Positions 15,471-26,153 of a stretch of 64,000 bases of DNA are shown piece by piece. Positions within the stretch are counted from its first letter, which is position 1, and the number at the start of each line of letters is the position of its first letter. Both the position numbers and the translations under genes were made by a program. Source of the stretch: Polyangia bacterium (GTDB lineage: Bacteria > Myxococcota_A > Polyangia > Nannocystales > Nannocystaceae); assembly GCA_030424595.1 (NCBI GenBank), contig JAUHWG010000023.1, positions 62,001 to 126,000 of the forward strand, in the 5' to 3' direction. The notes beneath the pieces are model-generated. The model was not told where the DNA came from. It did not search any database and saw nothing but the letters and a program-made list of their open reading frames with translations.

Positions 15471-16358
15471 ATGATGAACACCGAGGCCTTCTTCGACCCG
15501 CGCACCTACACCCTCACGTACGTGGTCTTCGACCCGAGCACGCACGACGCTGTCATCATCGATCCGGTCCTCGACTACGAGGCCGTCGGCTCGAAGATCT
15601 CCCACGAGTCGAACACCAAGGTCCTGAACTTCGTCCGCGAACACGGGCTTCGGGTCCACGCGATCCTGGAGACCCACGCCCACGCCGATCACATCTCTGG
15701 CTCGCAGGGGCTCAAGAAGGCGCTCCCCGGGGCGGAGATCGTCATCGGCGCCAAGATCACCGCGGTCCAGGAGCTCTTCAAGGGGTTTTTCAACCTCTCG
15801 CCGGACTTCCCGACCGACGGTCGCCAGTTCGATCGGCTCCTGGACGACGACGAGGTGCTCGAGGCCGGGAGCCTGACGATCAAGGCGATCGCGACCCCGG
15901 GGCACACCCCCGCCTGTCTCTCGTATCAGATCGAGGACGCGGTCTTCACCGGCGACGCGCTATTCATGCCGGACTACGGCACCGGCCGCTGCGACTTCCC
16001 GGCCGGCGATCCGCGCGACCTCTACACCTCCGTCACCCAGCGCCTCTACGCCCTCCCCGACGACACCCGCGTCTTCGTCGGCCATGACTACCAACCCGGG
16101 GGCCGACCGCTCGCCTTCATGAGCACAATCGGCGAGGAGAAGGCGAAGAACGTCCAGCTCCCGGCGAGCCGCAGCGAGGCCGAGTTCGTCGCCTTCCGCA
16201 GCGAGCGCGATGCGGGTCTCTCTGCGCCCAAGCTGCTCTTCCAGAGCGTCCAGGCGAACATCGACGCGGGCTCCCTGCCGCCCGCGGACGACAACGGGCG
16301 CCGCTACTTTCGCATCCCGATCAACCTCCCGAAGGCGACGGAAGAGTCGGCAGACTGA
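15471..16358 (+). CDS. MBL-fold metallo-hydrolase, ETHE1/Blh (persulfide dioxygenase-like) family
   Basis: The 295-residue protein has the metal-binding motif HAHADH at residues 69-74 (HxHxDH), a further His in TPGHTPACLSY, Asp in FTGDALF and the C-terminal GHDYQPGG. The GTGRCDFPAGD and NVQLPASRSEAEFVAFRSERD blocks are typical of Blh/ETHE1-like proteins, which oxidise glutathione persulfide or act beside BigR-type sulfide sensors. No rhodanese domain or BigR regulator is adjacent. The start at 15471 follows a purine-rich AGAGAGAGAGAT ribosome-binding region. Confidence 0.88.
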   Translation: MMNTEAFFDPRTYTLTYVVFDPSTHDAVIIDPVLDYEAVGSKISHESNTKVLNFVREHGLRVHAILETHAHADHISGSQGLKKALPGAEIVIGAKITAVQELFKGFFNLSPDFPTDGRQFDRLLDDDEVLEAGSLTIKAIATPGHTPACLSYQIEDAVFTGDALFMPDYGTGRCDFPAGDPRDLYTSVTQRLYALPDDTRVFVGHDYQPGGRPLAFMSTIGEEKAKNVQLPASRSEAEFVAFRSERDAGLSAPKLLFQSVQANIDAGSLPPADDNGRRYFRIPINLPKATEESAD

Positions 16359-16700
16359 GCCCGGCGCGGGGACCCTCGGCTCCTCGCCTCGTGACCCGCT
16401 CTGCCATCGTCGGGCCCGCGCAGGATCGTCAGCCGGCGAGACCCGAGCGAGAGGAGGAGCCCCACGACCCCGCACACCTGTCCCCCCTGCGCGCCCTCAA
16501 TCGCGAGTCAGCGCGGTGCGATCACTCGGCCGCCAGCTCGACCGGCGCGACCCGATCGCCCGCCTCTCCGAAGGGCGTGCGAATGGGCGTGGACCCAGGC
16601 TAGGAGCTCGATGTAGGGTTCGCCTTCTATCGCGAGCTCTAGAGCCCCGGGCTCACCTTTGGGGGCCTGGCGAGCACGACGAGCTGACTGTGGTGGCGGC
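16359..16700. other. Intergenic region, no clear gene
   Basis: A leftward frame around 16530-16650 reads LELAIEGEPYIELLAWVHAH, which looks protein-like, but it lacks a good start and its C-terminus is Arg/Gly noise. It might be a relic of a lost gene. Nothing else is recognisable. Confidence 0.35.
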
Positions 16701-17174
16701 ATGACAATTCGGATACGCGAGTACTGCGACGCCGACCTCGAGCGGTGCGTCGAGATCTGGCGCCTAGGATCCGAGGTTGGTCACCCGCTCCTGAGCGAGG
16801 CCGATCGAGAGGCGGACGCGGCGCTCGTTCGAGCGGAAGACCTACCGCGAGCCGAGAGCCTCGTCGCCGAGGACGGAGAGCGCATCATCGGCTACATATC
16901 GCTCTGGAAGAGCCATATCGGCGCATTGTTCGTCGATCCGGCGCACCACAGGCGCGGCGTCGGCCGTCGCCTGGTCGACGCCGCCGCCGCACGCAAGGGC
17001 GGGCTGACGGTCGAGGTCTACGAGCACAACAGCGGTGGTCGTCGTTTCTACAGGGCGCTCGGGTTCGTCCCGACCGGGCGGGAACCAATCGACGATGCAG
17101 GCCGCCCCTTGGCGATCCGCAGGATGCAGCGCGACGCACCGGACATGCCCCGGCGGCTCCCCCTAGAATCGTGA
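16701..17174 (+). CDS. GNAT family N-acetyltransferase
   Basis: The 157-residue protein starts MTIRIREYCDADLERCVEIW, the beta1-alpha1 opening of GNAT enzymes. It has the strand IGYISLWKSHIGALFVDPAHHRRGVGRRL; the RRGVGR is motif A (Q/RxxGxG/A), which binds acetyl-CoA pyrophosphate. Motif B (EVYEHNSGGRRFYRALGF) follows and includes the usual Asn and Tyr. The substrate is unknown. The start was set at 16701 because upstream in-frame residues are not GNAT-like. Confidence 0.88.
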   Translation: MTIRIREYCDADLERCVEIWRLGSEVGHPLLSEADREADAALVRAEDLPRAESLVAEDGERIIGYISLWKSHIGALFVDPAHHRRGVGRRLVDAAAARKGGLTVEVYEHNSGGRRFYRALGFVPTGREPIDDAGRPLAIRRMQRDAPDMPRRLPLES

Positions 17175-17249
17175 TCGAGCGAGCGCCCCCATCCGGCGGA
17201 CCCCCCTCAGACCGAACGAGCGGAGAAGACCGCAGGAGGCTGCCGGCGC

Positions 17250-17723
17250 TTATCCGCCGGTCGTCGTCATGTCGCCGGTCGTCGTCATGTCGCCGGTCGT
17301 CGTCATGTCGCCGGTCGTCGTCATGTCGCCGGTCGTCGTCATGTCGCCGGTCGTCGTCGTGTCGCCGGTCGTCGTCGTGTCGCCGGTCGTCGTCGTGTCG
17401 TCCGTCGTCGACGAGGTGGTCGTCGGGTCCGTCGTCGGTGAGGTACAGCCGGCGGTCCCGGAGTAGCAGCCGTCGGTGGTCGGATCGCTGGTCGGGCCGC
17501 TACAGCCCGCCGTCCCGCTCCCACAGCTGTCGGGGCCGGTGTAGTCGGTCGCGGACCCCGAGGCGGTGCAGCCCGCCGTACCGCCGCTCTCGCAGCTGTT
17601 GCTGTCCGACACGCTGTTGGTCGTGGTCTCTGAGGTGGTGCTCTCCGTCCCCTCCGGGGTGCCCGGCTCGCAGCCGCCGAAGATCAAGAGAAGAGTCGCG
17701 AGTAGTGGATAACGAAAGGTCAT
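17250..17723 (-). CDS. Small lipoprotein with hexapeptide tandem repeats
   Basis: The 157-residue protein has a signal peptide with lipobox IFGGC (Cys18), three GTAGC-containing Cys motifs (CESGGTAGC, CGSGTAGC, CYSGTAGC) and a C-terminal tail of eight (T/M)TTTGD hexapeptides ending at the stop codon. There is no folded domain in the tail. It is the first of two leftward lipoprotein genes; the next starts at 20021. It is probably a surface stalk or adhesin-like protein; the function is unknown. Confidence 0.72.
   Translation of the reverse strand: MTFRYPLLATLLLIFGGCEPGTPEGTESTTSETTTNSVSDSNSCESGGTAGCTASGSATDYTGPDSCGSGTAGCSGPTSDPTTDGCYSGTAGCTSPTTDPTTTSSTTDDTTTTGDTTTTGDTTTTGDMTTTGDMTTTGDMTTTGDMTTTGDMTTTGG
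17253..17396. repeat. 18-bp variable-number tandem repeat, 8 units
   Basis: Eight copies of an 18-bp unit (GCCGGTCGTCGTCATGTC and a GTGTC variant) encode the hexapeptide tail of the lipoprotein. Five units carry CAT (Met on the coding strand) and three carry CGT (Thr). Near-identity of the units suggests recent slippage. Confidence 0.9.
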
Positions 17724-17744
17724 CCGCGGAGTGTAGCCCGCCCG

Positions 17745-20021
17745 TCACCGCGATTGTAGCGGGCAGCTCGCGAAGGCCGGATCGACCGCGCTGCGGAGGA
17801 AGGGGCGGATCTGCTTGATCTTGAGCTCGCCGCCCGCGTCGACCTTGAACTCTAGATCGAGGAGAACATCCGCAGGATCGTGATCGCCGACCTCGACGGG
17901 ATAGCTCTCGGCGACCTCCGCGAGCACAGCACCGAGGGTCGACAGCTCCGCGTCGCTCATCACCGGCGTGTCGGGGCTGAGCGACGACGGTGAGACCCGA
18001 TCGATCGCGACGACCGTCCCGTCCTCGACGGTCAGGCGGTCGAGCTCGGCGACCGTCCCCACAGGCGCGCCGACCACGTCGACCTCGCCGAGCTGGACGT
18101 TGACGGTGAAGCGAGGATCCTCGGCGTCCGTCGGGTCGCCGGTGAAGGCGACGCCGTTGGCCCGTTCGTCGGCGAATCGGGTGCTGACGAGGATCCCCAT
18201 CGCCGCTCGGCTGTGATCGAGCTGGAAGAACTCGCGCTCCTCGTAGGCGCCGAAGGACCACAGGCTCGCCCACACCTTGAGGAGCGCCCGCTCGATCGTC
18301 CGGAAGTTGGAGCTAGGATCACAGGCCGACTTGCCGACCGCGAGGAGATCCGCGGCGCAGGCGTTGGTCGACTCATAGAGACCTGCGCCGTTGAACTCGA
18401 CCCCGTCCTCGGCGTTCGACGAGGAGCGAAAGCGGACCATCACCTCGTCGCCGAACTCGCCTGTGATCTTTGCCCGCAGCTCGTCGACCAGCGCCGCCTT
18501 GACGACCCCGTGCTCGCGGATGTGATCGACCAACGCCTGCAAGCGCGCGCGCCGGACCTCGGTGTCGCCGCGAAAGGCCTCATCGTCCATCCAGGCGCTG
18601 ATCGTCTCGGCATAGGTCAAGGTCTGCTCGCCGTCGCCGACCTCCGCCTTCCACGAGTTGGAGGCCATAAAGTCGAGGTAGTGCGCGACCGGGATCGCGA
18701 AGCCCTGGGCCTGATAGGCGGGATCGAGGAGGGGGTAGAGCGTCGCCAGCCCGGTCGCCTTGCCGCCGATACGCGAGCGAGCGTCGGCCCGCTCCTCGGC
18801 GCTCGCGGTCGGGACCTCGAGGAGCCCGACCAGCTCGGTGTAGTCCGCGTCCGGCGGGCGATCGATCGTCGCGAAGGGCCTGTTCTCCGCCCAGAACGCC
18901 TCGGCCTCCTCGAGCGTCGCCTCGGCGACGGTGTACATCGCGTCCGAGATGTCGAGGCGGACCAGCTCCCCGTCGAAGGGCGCGAACGCGGCGAGGGCGT
19001 CAGCGACGTAGGCGTTCGGGGTGCCTCGCTGCCCCGCCAGGACGTTGAGGTGGCTGAGGATGTCCTGCCGGACCCCCGTGATCACCCCGGCGTTGACCCC
19101 CTCGAGATCGTTGGTCGAGGTCTCGAGGACGAGGATATCCTGCCAGCCGAAGGTCCCCGTGGCGCTGCCGACCTCGGCGGTGGGATAGCGGCGGATCCGG
19201 CCGTAGGTCGCCCCCGAAGCGTAGGACTCGAAGGTGATCGCGTCGCTCCCCTCGACGATCACCGCGAAGGGCGCGTCGGTCCAGGTCGCAGCCCGCTCGA
19301 CCATCGCCTCGGTGTAGGGGAGGTAGGCGAGCTCTCCGGGGCCGAAGCGGTCGCTGAGGGCGCGATAGACCGCGTAGACCTCGTGCTCCTCGAGGAGCTG
19401 ATGATCGGCGTCGGGGGTCTCGACGAGGAACGCGTAGGGTGCCGGGAGGTCGTCGCCGACAAGCTCGTAGATCGACCCCGCGTACATCGATCGGGTGCCC
19501 CGCCAGTACACGAGATCGTTGTAGGCGTTCTGGTCGAACATGGGGAAGAGCGGCTCAAAGCCCTCGCGGAGCATGCAGCGGTGGAGCCGATAGTAGTTGG
19601 TGTTCGAGAAGAGGGTCGGCAGGGGCGAGGCCGGGTTGGCCGGCGTCAGGTACTTCGAGAGCCTGCGGACGTCGAGGCGCTCGCCCGAGGGGATCGAGGT
19701 CGCGTTCCAGGCGCTGATGTCGGGCAGCTCGTGGCGGCAGACATCGTGGCCGACGCGCTCGGCCGCCTCCGCGCAGACATCACCGTGGGCCACGCACTCG
19801 ACCTCTGGATCGCCGAAGCCACCGGGCTCACAGAAGCACTCGGCGGAATCTTCGTCGCAGTACGCAGACTCGCCGCAGACCTGCGAAGCGCAGCCCCCCT
19901 CCTCGGCGCCGGTCTCCTCGACCGCCGGGGGCGACTCCCCACAGGCGCTGAGGAGCCCAATGAGCGCCGCGGTCGCGGCCCCGAGCGAACCACGAGATGT
20001 CCGCAGGCACAGGCTCGTCAT
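17745..20021 (-). CDS. Lipoprotein with PEP/pyruvate-binding (PPDK N-terminal, ATP-grasp) domain
   Basis: The 758-residue protein begins with a signal peptide and lipobox LLSAC, followed by a short Cys-rich EGF-like module (CASQVCGESAYCDEDSAECFC). The central ~350 residues are not assignable. The C-terminal ~320 residues match the PEP synthase/PPDK nucleotide-binding domain: IGGKATGLATL (ATP-binding Lys), VRFRSSSNAEDG (catalytic Arg region), GILVSTRFADERANGVAFTGDP and LLDLEFKVDAGGELKIKQIRPF. No phosphohistidine swivel or PEP-binding barrel is present. An ATP-grasp domain on an exported lipoprotein is odd because ATP is scarce outside the cytoplasm. The start at 20021 was chosen for the signal peptide. 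Confidence 0.82.
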   Translation of the reverse strand: MTSLCLRTSRGSLGAATAALIGLLSACGESPPAVEETGAEEGGCASQVCGESAYCDEDSAECFCEPGGFGDPEVECVAHGDVCAEAAERVGHDVCRHELPDISAWNATSIPSGERLDVRRLSKYLTPANPASPLPTLFSNTNYYRLHRCMLREGFEPLFPMFDQNAYNDLVYWRGTRSMYAGSIYELVGDDLPAPYAFLVETPDADHQLLEEHEVYAVYRALSDRFGPGELAYLPYTEAMVERAATWTDAPFAVIVEGSDAITFESYASGATYGRIRRYPTAEVGSATGTFGWQDILVLETSTNDLEGVNAGVITGVRQDILSHLNVLAGQRGTPNAYVADALAAFAPFDGELVRLDISDAMYTVAEATLEEAEAFWAENRPFATIDRPPDADYTELVGLLEVPTASAEERADARSRIGGKATGLATLYPLLDPAYQAQGFAIPVAHYLDFMASNSWKAEVGDGEQTLTYAETISAWMDDEAFRGDTEVRRARLQALVDHIREHGVVKAALVDELRAKITGEFGDEVMVRFRSSSNAEDGVEFNGAGLYESTNACAADLLAVGKSACDPSSNFRTIERALLKVWASLWSFGAYEEREFFQLDHSRAAMGILVSTRFADERANGVAFTGDPTDAEDPRFTVNVQLGEVDVVGAPVGTVAELDRLTVEDGTVVAIDRVSPSSLSPDTPVMSDAELSTLGAVLAEVAESYPVEVGDHDPADVLLDLEFKVDAGGELKIKQIRPFLRSAVDPAFASCPLQSR

Positions 20022-20115
20022 GGCGCTCGAGGCTAGCACAGCCCCTCTCGCCCTCGCCGCCGCCGATCGGTCCAGACAGGTCCACGGCCTGGCGACCGCG
20101 CGTACAATCGCGGCC

Positions 20116-21834
<1,719 letters not shown>

Positions 21835-21942
21835 CAGGTTGAGGCCGGAGCAGCGAGCGTCGTGGGCGAAGACCACGAAAAATAACAAAACTATCTTTTG
21901 AACCTGGCAAAACATTCATAGCTGTTCTAGGGTCGTAGGAGA
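21835..21942 (+). promoter_or_regulatory. AT-rich upstream region of lipoprotein gene (probable promoter)
   Basis: In an otherwise very G+C-rich window, 21877-21930 is strikingly A/T-rich (AAAAATAACAAAACTATC, then TTTTGAACC, then AAAACATTCATAG). TTGAAC at 21898-21903 could be a -35 element, but no well-spaced -10 hexamer is evident. GTAGGAG sits just before the ATG at 21943 as a ribosome-binding site. Confidence 0.45.
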
Positions 21943-22956
21943 ATGCGCTTCCAATGTCGTTCCCTCCAGAGCTCGGGCGCCCTCCTCATGCTCGTTTTCG
22001 CCCAGGCCGCCTGCCTCCCGACCCCCCCCGAGACCACCGGCACAGCCGCCTCCACGGGAGACTCCGCGACCACCGATGCGAGCGTGAGCATCTCCGCCTC
22101 GTCGACCTCGGCGGGACAGACCAGCGCCAGCACCTCCGGGGACACGGACGGCACCTCGGGCAGCGACGGCACCTCCGCGGGCAGCGACGGCACCTCCGGG
22201 AGCAGCGACGGCTCGACCACCGAGTGCAACTTCATCTGCGACGATCCGACCTGCGGCGACGGAGAGGCCTTCATCCCGGGCCCGGGGCTCAGCCCCCGCT
22301 GCCTGCCGCCGCTGGAGGAGTGCGACGCCTGGCTGCAGGACTGTCCCGAAGGGGAGAAGTGCTCGGCCTACGCCGCCGACGGCGAGAGCGCCTGGAACGC
22401 CCTGCGCTGCGTTCCGGTCGACGGCGATGCCAAGCCCGGCGAGCCCTGCCTCGCCTACGAGAACCCGCTCACCGGCCTCGACAGCTGTGAGCTCGGGGCG
22501 ATGTGCTGGAGCGTCGACGAAGAGACCCTAGAGGGCGTCTGTGTCGGCCTCTGCGACGGCTCCCCCGACGAGTCGACCTGCGCCGAGCCGGGCACGAGCT
22601 GCAAGGTGAGCAACGGCGGCGTGCTCAACCTCTGCCTCGACGACTGCCACCCGCTGGCGAAGGAGTGCGACGAGGGAGATGCCTGTGTCTTCGTCGAAGA
22701 CAGCTTCTCCTGCACGCCCGGAGGGATCGACGGGATCGGCGAGCCCTGCAATGGAGCGACCTGTACGGACGGACAGAGCTGCTTCCCGGCGCCCTACCTC
22801 CCCGAGTGCCAGTCGGGGAGCTGCTGCACCCCCTACTGTGACGTCACGGCAGATGATCCCTGCCCCGATCTCGAAGGCTCCACCTGCGTGTCCTTCTTTA
22901 TGGACGAGCCGCCCGAGGGCCTCGAGAACGTCGGCTCCTGCGTCTTTCCGCCGTGA
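21943..22956 (+). CDS. Cys-rich lipoprotein
   Basis: The 337-residue protein has a hydrophobic signal peptide and lipobox AQAAC, a long Ser/Thr/Gly stalk (about residues 25-90, with repeated SDGTSG units), then a Cys-rich ectodomain with ordered pairs (CNFICDDPTCGDGE, CDAWLQDCPEGEKC, CLDDCHPLAKECDEGDAC, CTDGQSCFPAPYLPEC, CCTPYCDV). This composition matches myxobacterial surface lipoproteins with EGF/dickkopf-like disulfide modules. A good GTAGGAG RBS and AT-rich upstream region suggest strong expression. No known ligand. Confidence 0.82.
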   Translation: MRFQCRSLQSSGALLMLVFAQAACLPTPPETTGTAASTGDSATTDASVSISASSTSAGQTSASTSGDTDGTSGSDGTSAGSDGTSGSSDGSTTECNFICDDPTCGDGEAFIPGPGLSPRCLPPLEECDAWLQDCPEGEKCSAYAADGESAWNALRCVPVDGDAKPGEPCLAYENPLTGLDSCELGAMCWSVDEETLEGVCVGLCDGSPDESTCAEPGTSCKVSNGGVLNLCLDDCHPLAKECDEGDACVFVEDSFSCTPGGIDGIGEPCNGATCTDGQSCFPAPYLPECQSGSCCTPYCDVTADDPCPDLEGSTCVSFFMDEPPEGLENVGSCVFPP

Positions 22957-23016
22957 TCGGCGGCGCGCGGTCCTCCTTCAGCGGCGAGCCCTCGCCGCCG
23001 GGGCGCCCGCTAGTAC

Positions 23017-23682
23017 TCATTCGCCCTCAGTGTCGGCCTTCGACTCGCGGGCCCTCGCCTCCGCGTAGCTCCGGAGGAGCTTGCGATTCTTCGCGAGCGG
23101 GGTGAGGGGCGGGACCGACTCAAAGGGGATCTCGAGGCCGACGACGATCGTGCACTCCGTCACCCAGTCCCAACAGGAGAGCGCGAGCTCGAGGTAGGCG
23201 TCGTCTTCGGTCACGGGCTCGGCCCCGCCGCGGAGCTCGTAGAGACGCGTGATGAGGCCGAGGAGCCGCGCGTGCTCAGGGGCGCAGAGAAGCTCGTGCA
23301 GGCGGGCGACCGCCTCGGAGTCGGGGGTGTCGTAGAGCTCGCGCAGGGTCGCGTCGTCGAGCGGGGTGAGGGCATCGCGATCCCGGTAGATGATCAGGTT
23401 GCCCGCGTGAATGTGGCCAGCGCCGCAATAGCCACAGCCGAGCCAGAGACCGGAGAAGCCGATCACGAATTGGGACTCGGCCTCGCCCAGACCCTCTGCG
23501 AGCACCTTCATCGTCCGCCCCGTCGCCCCCGACCACTTCGCGTAGCCGCGCACGCCGAGGGTGCGAAACGCCTCTTCGTTCACCGGCGGCTTGTAGCCGA
23601 GGTAGAGCGTGCTGATCAGATCGATCACGCGAAGCGCCAGGCGCTCGCCGAAACGGAGGTCTTCGGAGCGAGAGCGGCTCAT
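23017..23682 (-). CDS. Possible AhpD/carboxymuconolactone-decarboxylase-like protein (CxxCxxxH)
   Basis: The 221-residue helical protein contains WLGCGYCGAGHIHAG near residue 100, which fits the CxxCxxxH active-site signature of AhpD-like peroxidase-system proteins. The surrounding helices (LAEGLGEAESQFVIGFSGLW) are compatible with that fold. Overall similarity is weak, and a stand-alone unknown family is equally possible. Its start codon overlaps the stop of the upstream gene 23679-24143 (ATGA), so the two are translationally coupled. Confidence 0.6.
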   Translation of the reverse strand: MSRSRSEDLRFGERLALRVIDLISTLYLGYKPPVNEEAFRTLGVRGYAKWSGATGRTMKVLAEGLGEAESQFVIGFSGLWLGCGYCGAGHIHAGNLIIYRDRDALTPLDDATLRELYDTPDSEAVARLHELLCAPEHARLLGLITRLYELRGGAEPVTEDDAYLELALSCWDWVTECTIVVGLEIPFESVPPLTPLAKNRKLLRSYAEARARESKADTEGE

Positions 23683-24143
23683 CGTCGTTCTCCCCTCTCG
23701 CCCTCGAGCCGCTCCAACCGGGACAAGGTCCGCTCCTCCGCGGAGGAGACCCGCTCATCGGTGATCCGCAGCCACTCGAGGGCCGCCGCCATGTTCGGGA
23801 CGATCTTCGCCTGCGAGTCCTCGCTCATGTGGATCACCCAAAGCGCGACTCCGCGGAGGCGCGGCCGGTCGGATACGTAGACCGCGCGCCCGCCCTCCCC
23901 CGAGATCTGCGCCTGAAGAGCGAGGAGAAAGGGGCGTAATCGGGGATCGTAGCGGGTCAGCGCCGAGAGCCCGATGAGCACGGTCGTCGGCGCGCCCTGG
24001 GTCGCGGCCGCCAGCTCCGCCAAGAGTGCCGCCTCGTGGCCATCGTCGAGCGACTCGAGCAGATCGACGCGGACCACCGGCGGCGGTGCGTCTGGACGGT
24101 CGAACCGATAGCGGGTCCCTGCCATCAAGCTGTCTGAGATCAT
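23679..24143 (-). CDS. Small STAS-like/unknown cytoplasmic protein
   Basis: The 154-residue protein begins MISDSLMAGTRYRFDRPDAP and has an alternating alpha/beta pattern (TTVLIGLSALTRYDPRLRPF, AVYVSDRPRLRGVALWVI), with a C-terminal helix rich in Glu/Arg. The pattern VLIGLSALTRYDPRLR is reminiscent of STAS or DUF3478-like proteins such as the one at 27135-27881, but the match is weak. It overlaps the downstream AhpD-like gene by 4 bp and diverges from the histidine kinase at 24253, with 109 bp between them. A regulatory role toward that kinase is conceivable but unsupported. Confidence 0.6.
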   Translation of the reverse strand: MISDSLMAGTRYRFDRPDAPPPVVRVDLLESLDDGHEAALLAELAAATQGAPTTVLIGLSALTRYDPRLRPFLLALQAQISGEGGRAVYVSDRPRLRGVALWVIHMSEDSQAKIVPNMAAALEWLRITDERVSSAEERTLSRLERLEGERGERR

Positions 24144-24252
24144 GCGGCCGATCGCCCCTCTTCGACAAGGCGCGAAGTCGACCCGCGAGCATGCCATGAC
24201 AGAGATAGGCAGGGCTCCCCCCCGAGGATGTCTGTTAGCGTACAGACGCGGC

Positions 24253-25824
24253 ATGACGCGGGCGAACGATAGTGCGCTCTTTGAGATGTGGGCCCGTCGC
24301 TGCGACGACGCCCTCGCGATCGTCGACGCGTCCGGGATCATCATCGACTGGAACGACAGCGCCGACGCCCTGCTCTCGACCGGCGATGCTCGGCCTGGCC
24401 TCGGCCGTCCCCTCGCCGCGCTCCTCGCCGAAGCAGGGGCTGTCGACAGCGACGAGATCATCGCCCGACTCTGGGACCCCAGCTTTCGCGAGGTGGAGGT
24501 GTCGTTGGGCTCACCCGCAGGCTCTCCTCGCCACCTCGCGCTCTGTCCGACCCGCGGAGAGGTCGACGGTCGCCGCTACCTCGGCCTTCGGATCGAGGAT
24601 CGCAGCGCCCAGAGGGCGAGCGAGGAGGAGCTGACCCAGCTCGCATCGTTCCCGGAGCTCGACCCCAACCCCATCATCGAGCTCGACCTCGCGGGGACGA
24701 TCACCTACATGAACGCGGCCGCCGAGCTCATGAGCGACGCGCTCCGCACGACCATCCTCCGCGAGCTCGACCTCCGCCTCGGCGGCCTGCCGACGAGCGA
24801 GAGCCGCTTCGGCTGCGAGCTGCGCTGCGGCGACGCCTGGTATGAGCTTCGCGTCCACCGGATCGCCGAGTGGTCGAAGATCCGGATCTACGCCCAGGAC
24901 ATCCGCGAGCGGAAGCAGGCCGAGGCGGCGATCGCCGAGTCGATGGCCCTCCTGGAGGAGCGCGTCGACCAGCGGACTCAGGCCCTCGCCGAGACCAACC
25001 AGCAGCTCGGGCGCGAGATCGAGGAGCGACGCCGGGCCGAAGAGGAGGCTCGCGAGGCGAGCCGGGTCAAGAGCGTCTTCCTCGCCAACATGAGCCATGA
25101 GCTGCGGACACCGCTCAACGCGATCATCGGCTACGCCGAGCTCCTCCTCGACGACCTCCCCGACGACCTCCCCGACGACCTCTCCGAGAAGAACCGCGAC
25201 ATCGGCTCGATCCTCAGCTCGGCCCAGCACCTGCTCGCGCTGATCAACAACGTCCTCGACATCTCCAAGATCGAGGCCGGCAAGGCGGAGGTCTTCCCCG
25301 AGTCCTTCGACCTCGCCCAGCTCCTGGAGGACGTCGCCCGGACCGGGGAGGGCCTGCTCAAGCCCACGGCGACGCTGATCCGATGTTGGGACTCCGCCAC
25401 CCTCGGCACGGTCTTCACCGACCTCCTCAAGCTCCGGCAGGTCCTGCTCAACCTCCTGAGCAACGCCGCGAAGTTCACCGAGCGCGGCACGATCACCATC
25501 CGCGCCGTACGTCACGAGGAGCCCCCCCGAGTCGAGGTCACGATCGAGGACACCGGCATCGGCATCGACGAAGATGGGCTGCGTCGGATCTTTGAGCCCT
25601 TCGCCCAGGCGGAGCGCTCGACGACCCGACGCTTCGGCGGCACCGGCCTCGGCCTCGCTATCTGCGCTGAGTATGTCCGACTCATCGGCGGCACCCTCCG
25701 CGTCGACTCCTCTGTCGGCGTCGGCACCACGTTCACCGTGAGCCTGCCGCTCGCCCCCTCTCCCCCCGGAGACGAGCGCCCCGCGCTCTCCCGTGACGTC
25801 GACGATCCCGACTCGCGACCGTAG
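24253..25824 (+). CDS. PAS-domain hybrid-type sensor histidine kinase (soluble)
   Basis: The 523-residue kinase has no membrane segment. Two PAS-like regions (about 15-120 and 125-220) are followed by a coiled coil (about 222-270). The HisKA domain has phosphoacceptor His282 in NMSHELRTPLNAIIGYAELL, and the HATPase domain has an N box (LLSNAAKFT), a G1 box (EDTGIGI), an F box (IFEPFAQAERS) and a G2 box (GGTGLGLAI). An insertion of DDLPDD repeats follows the H box. No receiver domain is fused and no response regulator is adjacent, so it is an orphan kinase. The stop TAG lies at the start of repeat copy C. Confidence 0.92.
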   Translation: MTRANDSALFEMWARRCDDALAIVDASGIIIDWNDSADALLSTGDARPGLGRPLAALLAEAGAVDSDEIIARLWDPSFREVEVSLGSPAGSPRHLALCPTRGEVDGRRYLGLRIEDRSAQRASEEELTQLASFPELDPNPIIELDLAGTITYMNAAAELMSDALRTTILRELDLRLGGLPTSESRFGCELRCGDAWYELRVHRIAEWSKIRIYAQDIRERKQAEAAIAESMALLEERVDQRTQALAETNQQLGREIEERRRAEEEAREASRVKSVFLANMSHELRTPLNAIIGYAELLLDDLPDDLPDDLSEKNRDIGSILSSAQHLLALINNVLDISKIEAGKAEVFPESFDLAQLLEDVARTGEGLLKPTATLIRCWDSATLGTVFTDLLKLRQVLLNLLSNAAKFTERGTITIRAVRHEEPPRVEVTIEDTGIGIDEDGLRRIFEPFAQAERSTTRRFGGTGLGLAICAEYVRLIGGTLRVDSSVGVGTTFTVSLPLAPSPPGDERPALSRDVDDPDSRP

Positions 25825-26006
25825 GAGGCCGTGGTGAAAGTAGGGGCCTGTGGCGAAGGTCAGCGCGGCCTCTCGCGCAGCAATCGTCGTCGCTGATGGG
25901 CTCGGCGAAACGCCGTTGTACTGGGCGTACTACAAGCTTTGACGGGACCATCAGCGGCGGCGAGGGCCAGCGAGAGGTCGCGCTGACCTTCGCCACAGGC
26001 TCCTAG
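25821..26006. repeat. CTAG-ended palindromic repeat, copy C
   Basis: Arms of 30 bp at 25847-25876 and 25970-25999 are inverted with a single mismatch (CCTGTGGCGAAGGTCAGCGC is identical in both). Nested inside are GCTGATGG/CCATCAGC (25892-25899, 25948-25955) and a hairpin CGGCG-AAA-CGCCG (about 25912-25924), followed by TTGTACTGGGCGTACTACAA. The right end is CTAG at 26003-26006; the left end GTAG contains the stop codon of the histidine kinase. The core matches copy A at 11346-11380. Confidence 0.75.
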
Positions 26007-26153
26007 CGGCGAGAGTCGTTGACGTGGGCCGAGACGGCCCGCTACGGTCCTCCTGCGAGAAGGGCCTACAGCGCCTCCGTCGCGGCTCCGCTGAGCTCTG
26101 CGCTTCGCTCTTCCCCTGCGCCGTAGCGAGCGGCGGCCACCGACGAGAGACCG

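Noticed and set aside
18213..20036. Long plus-strand frame opposite the PEP-domain lipoprotein gene
   Set aside because: It is the antisense shadow of a gene with clear domains, and its composition (Arg/Gly/Val/Leu) is typical of antisense frames in high-G+C DNA.
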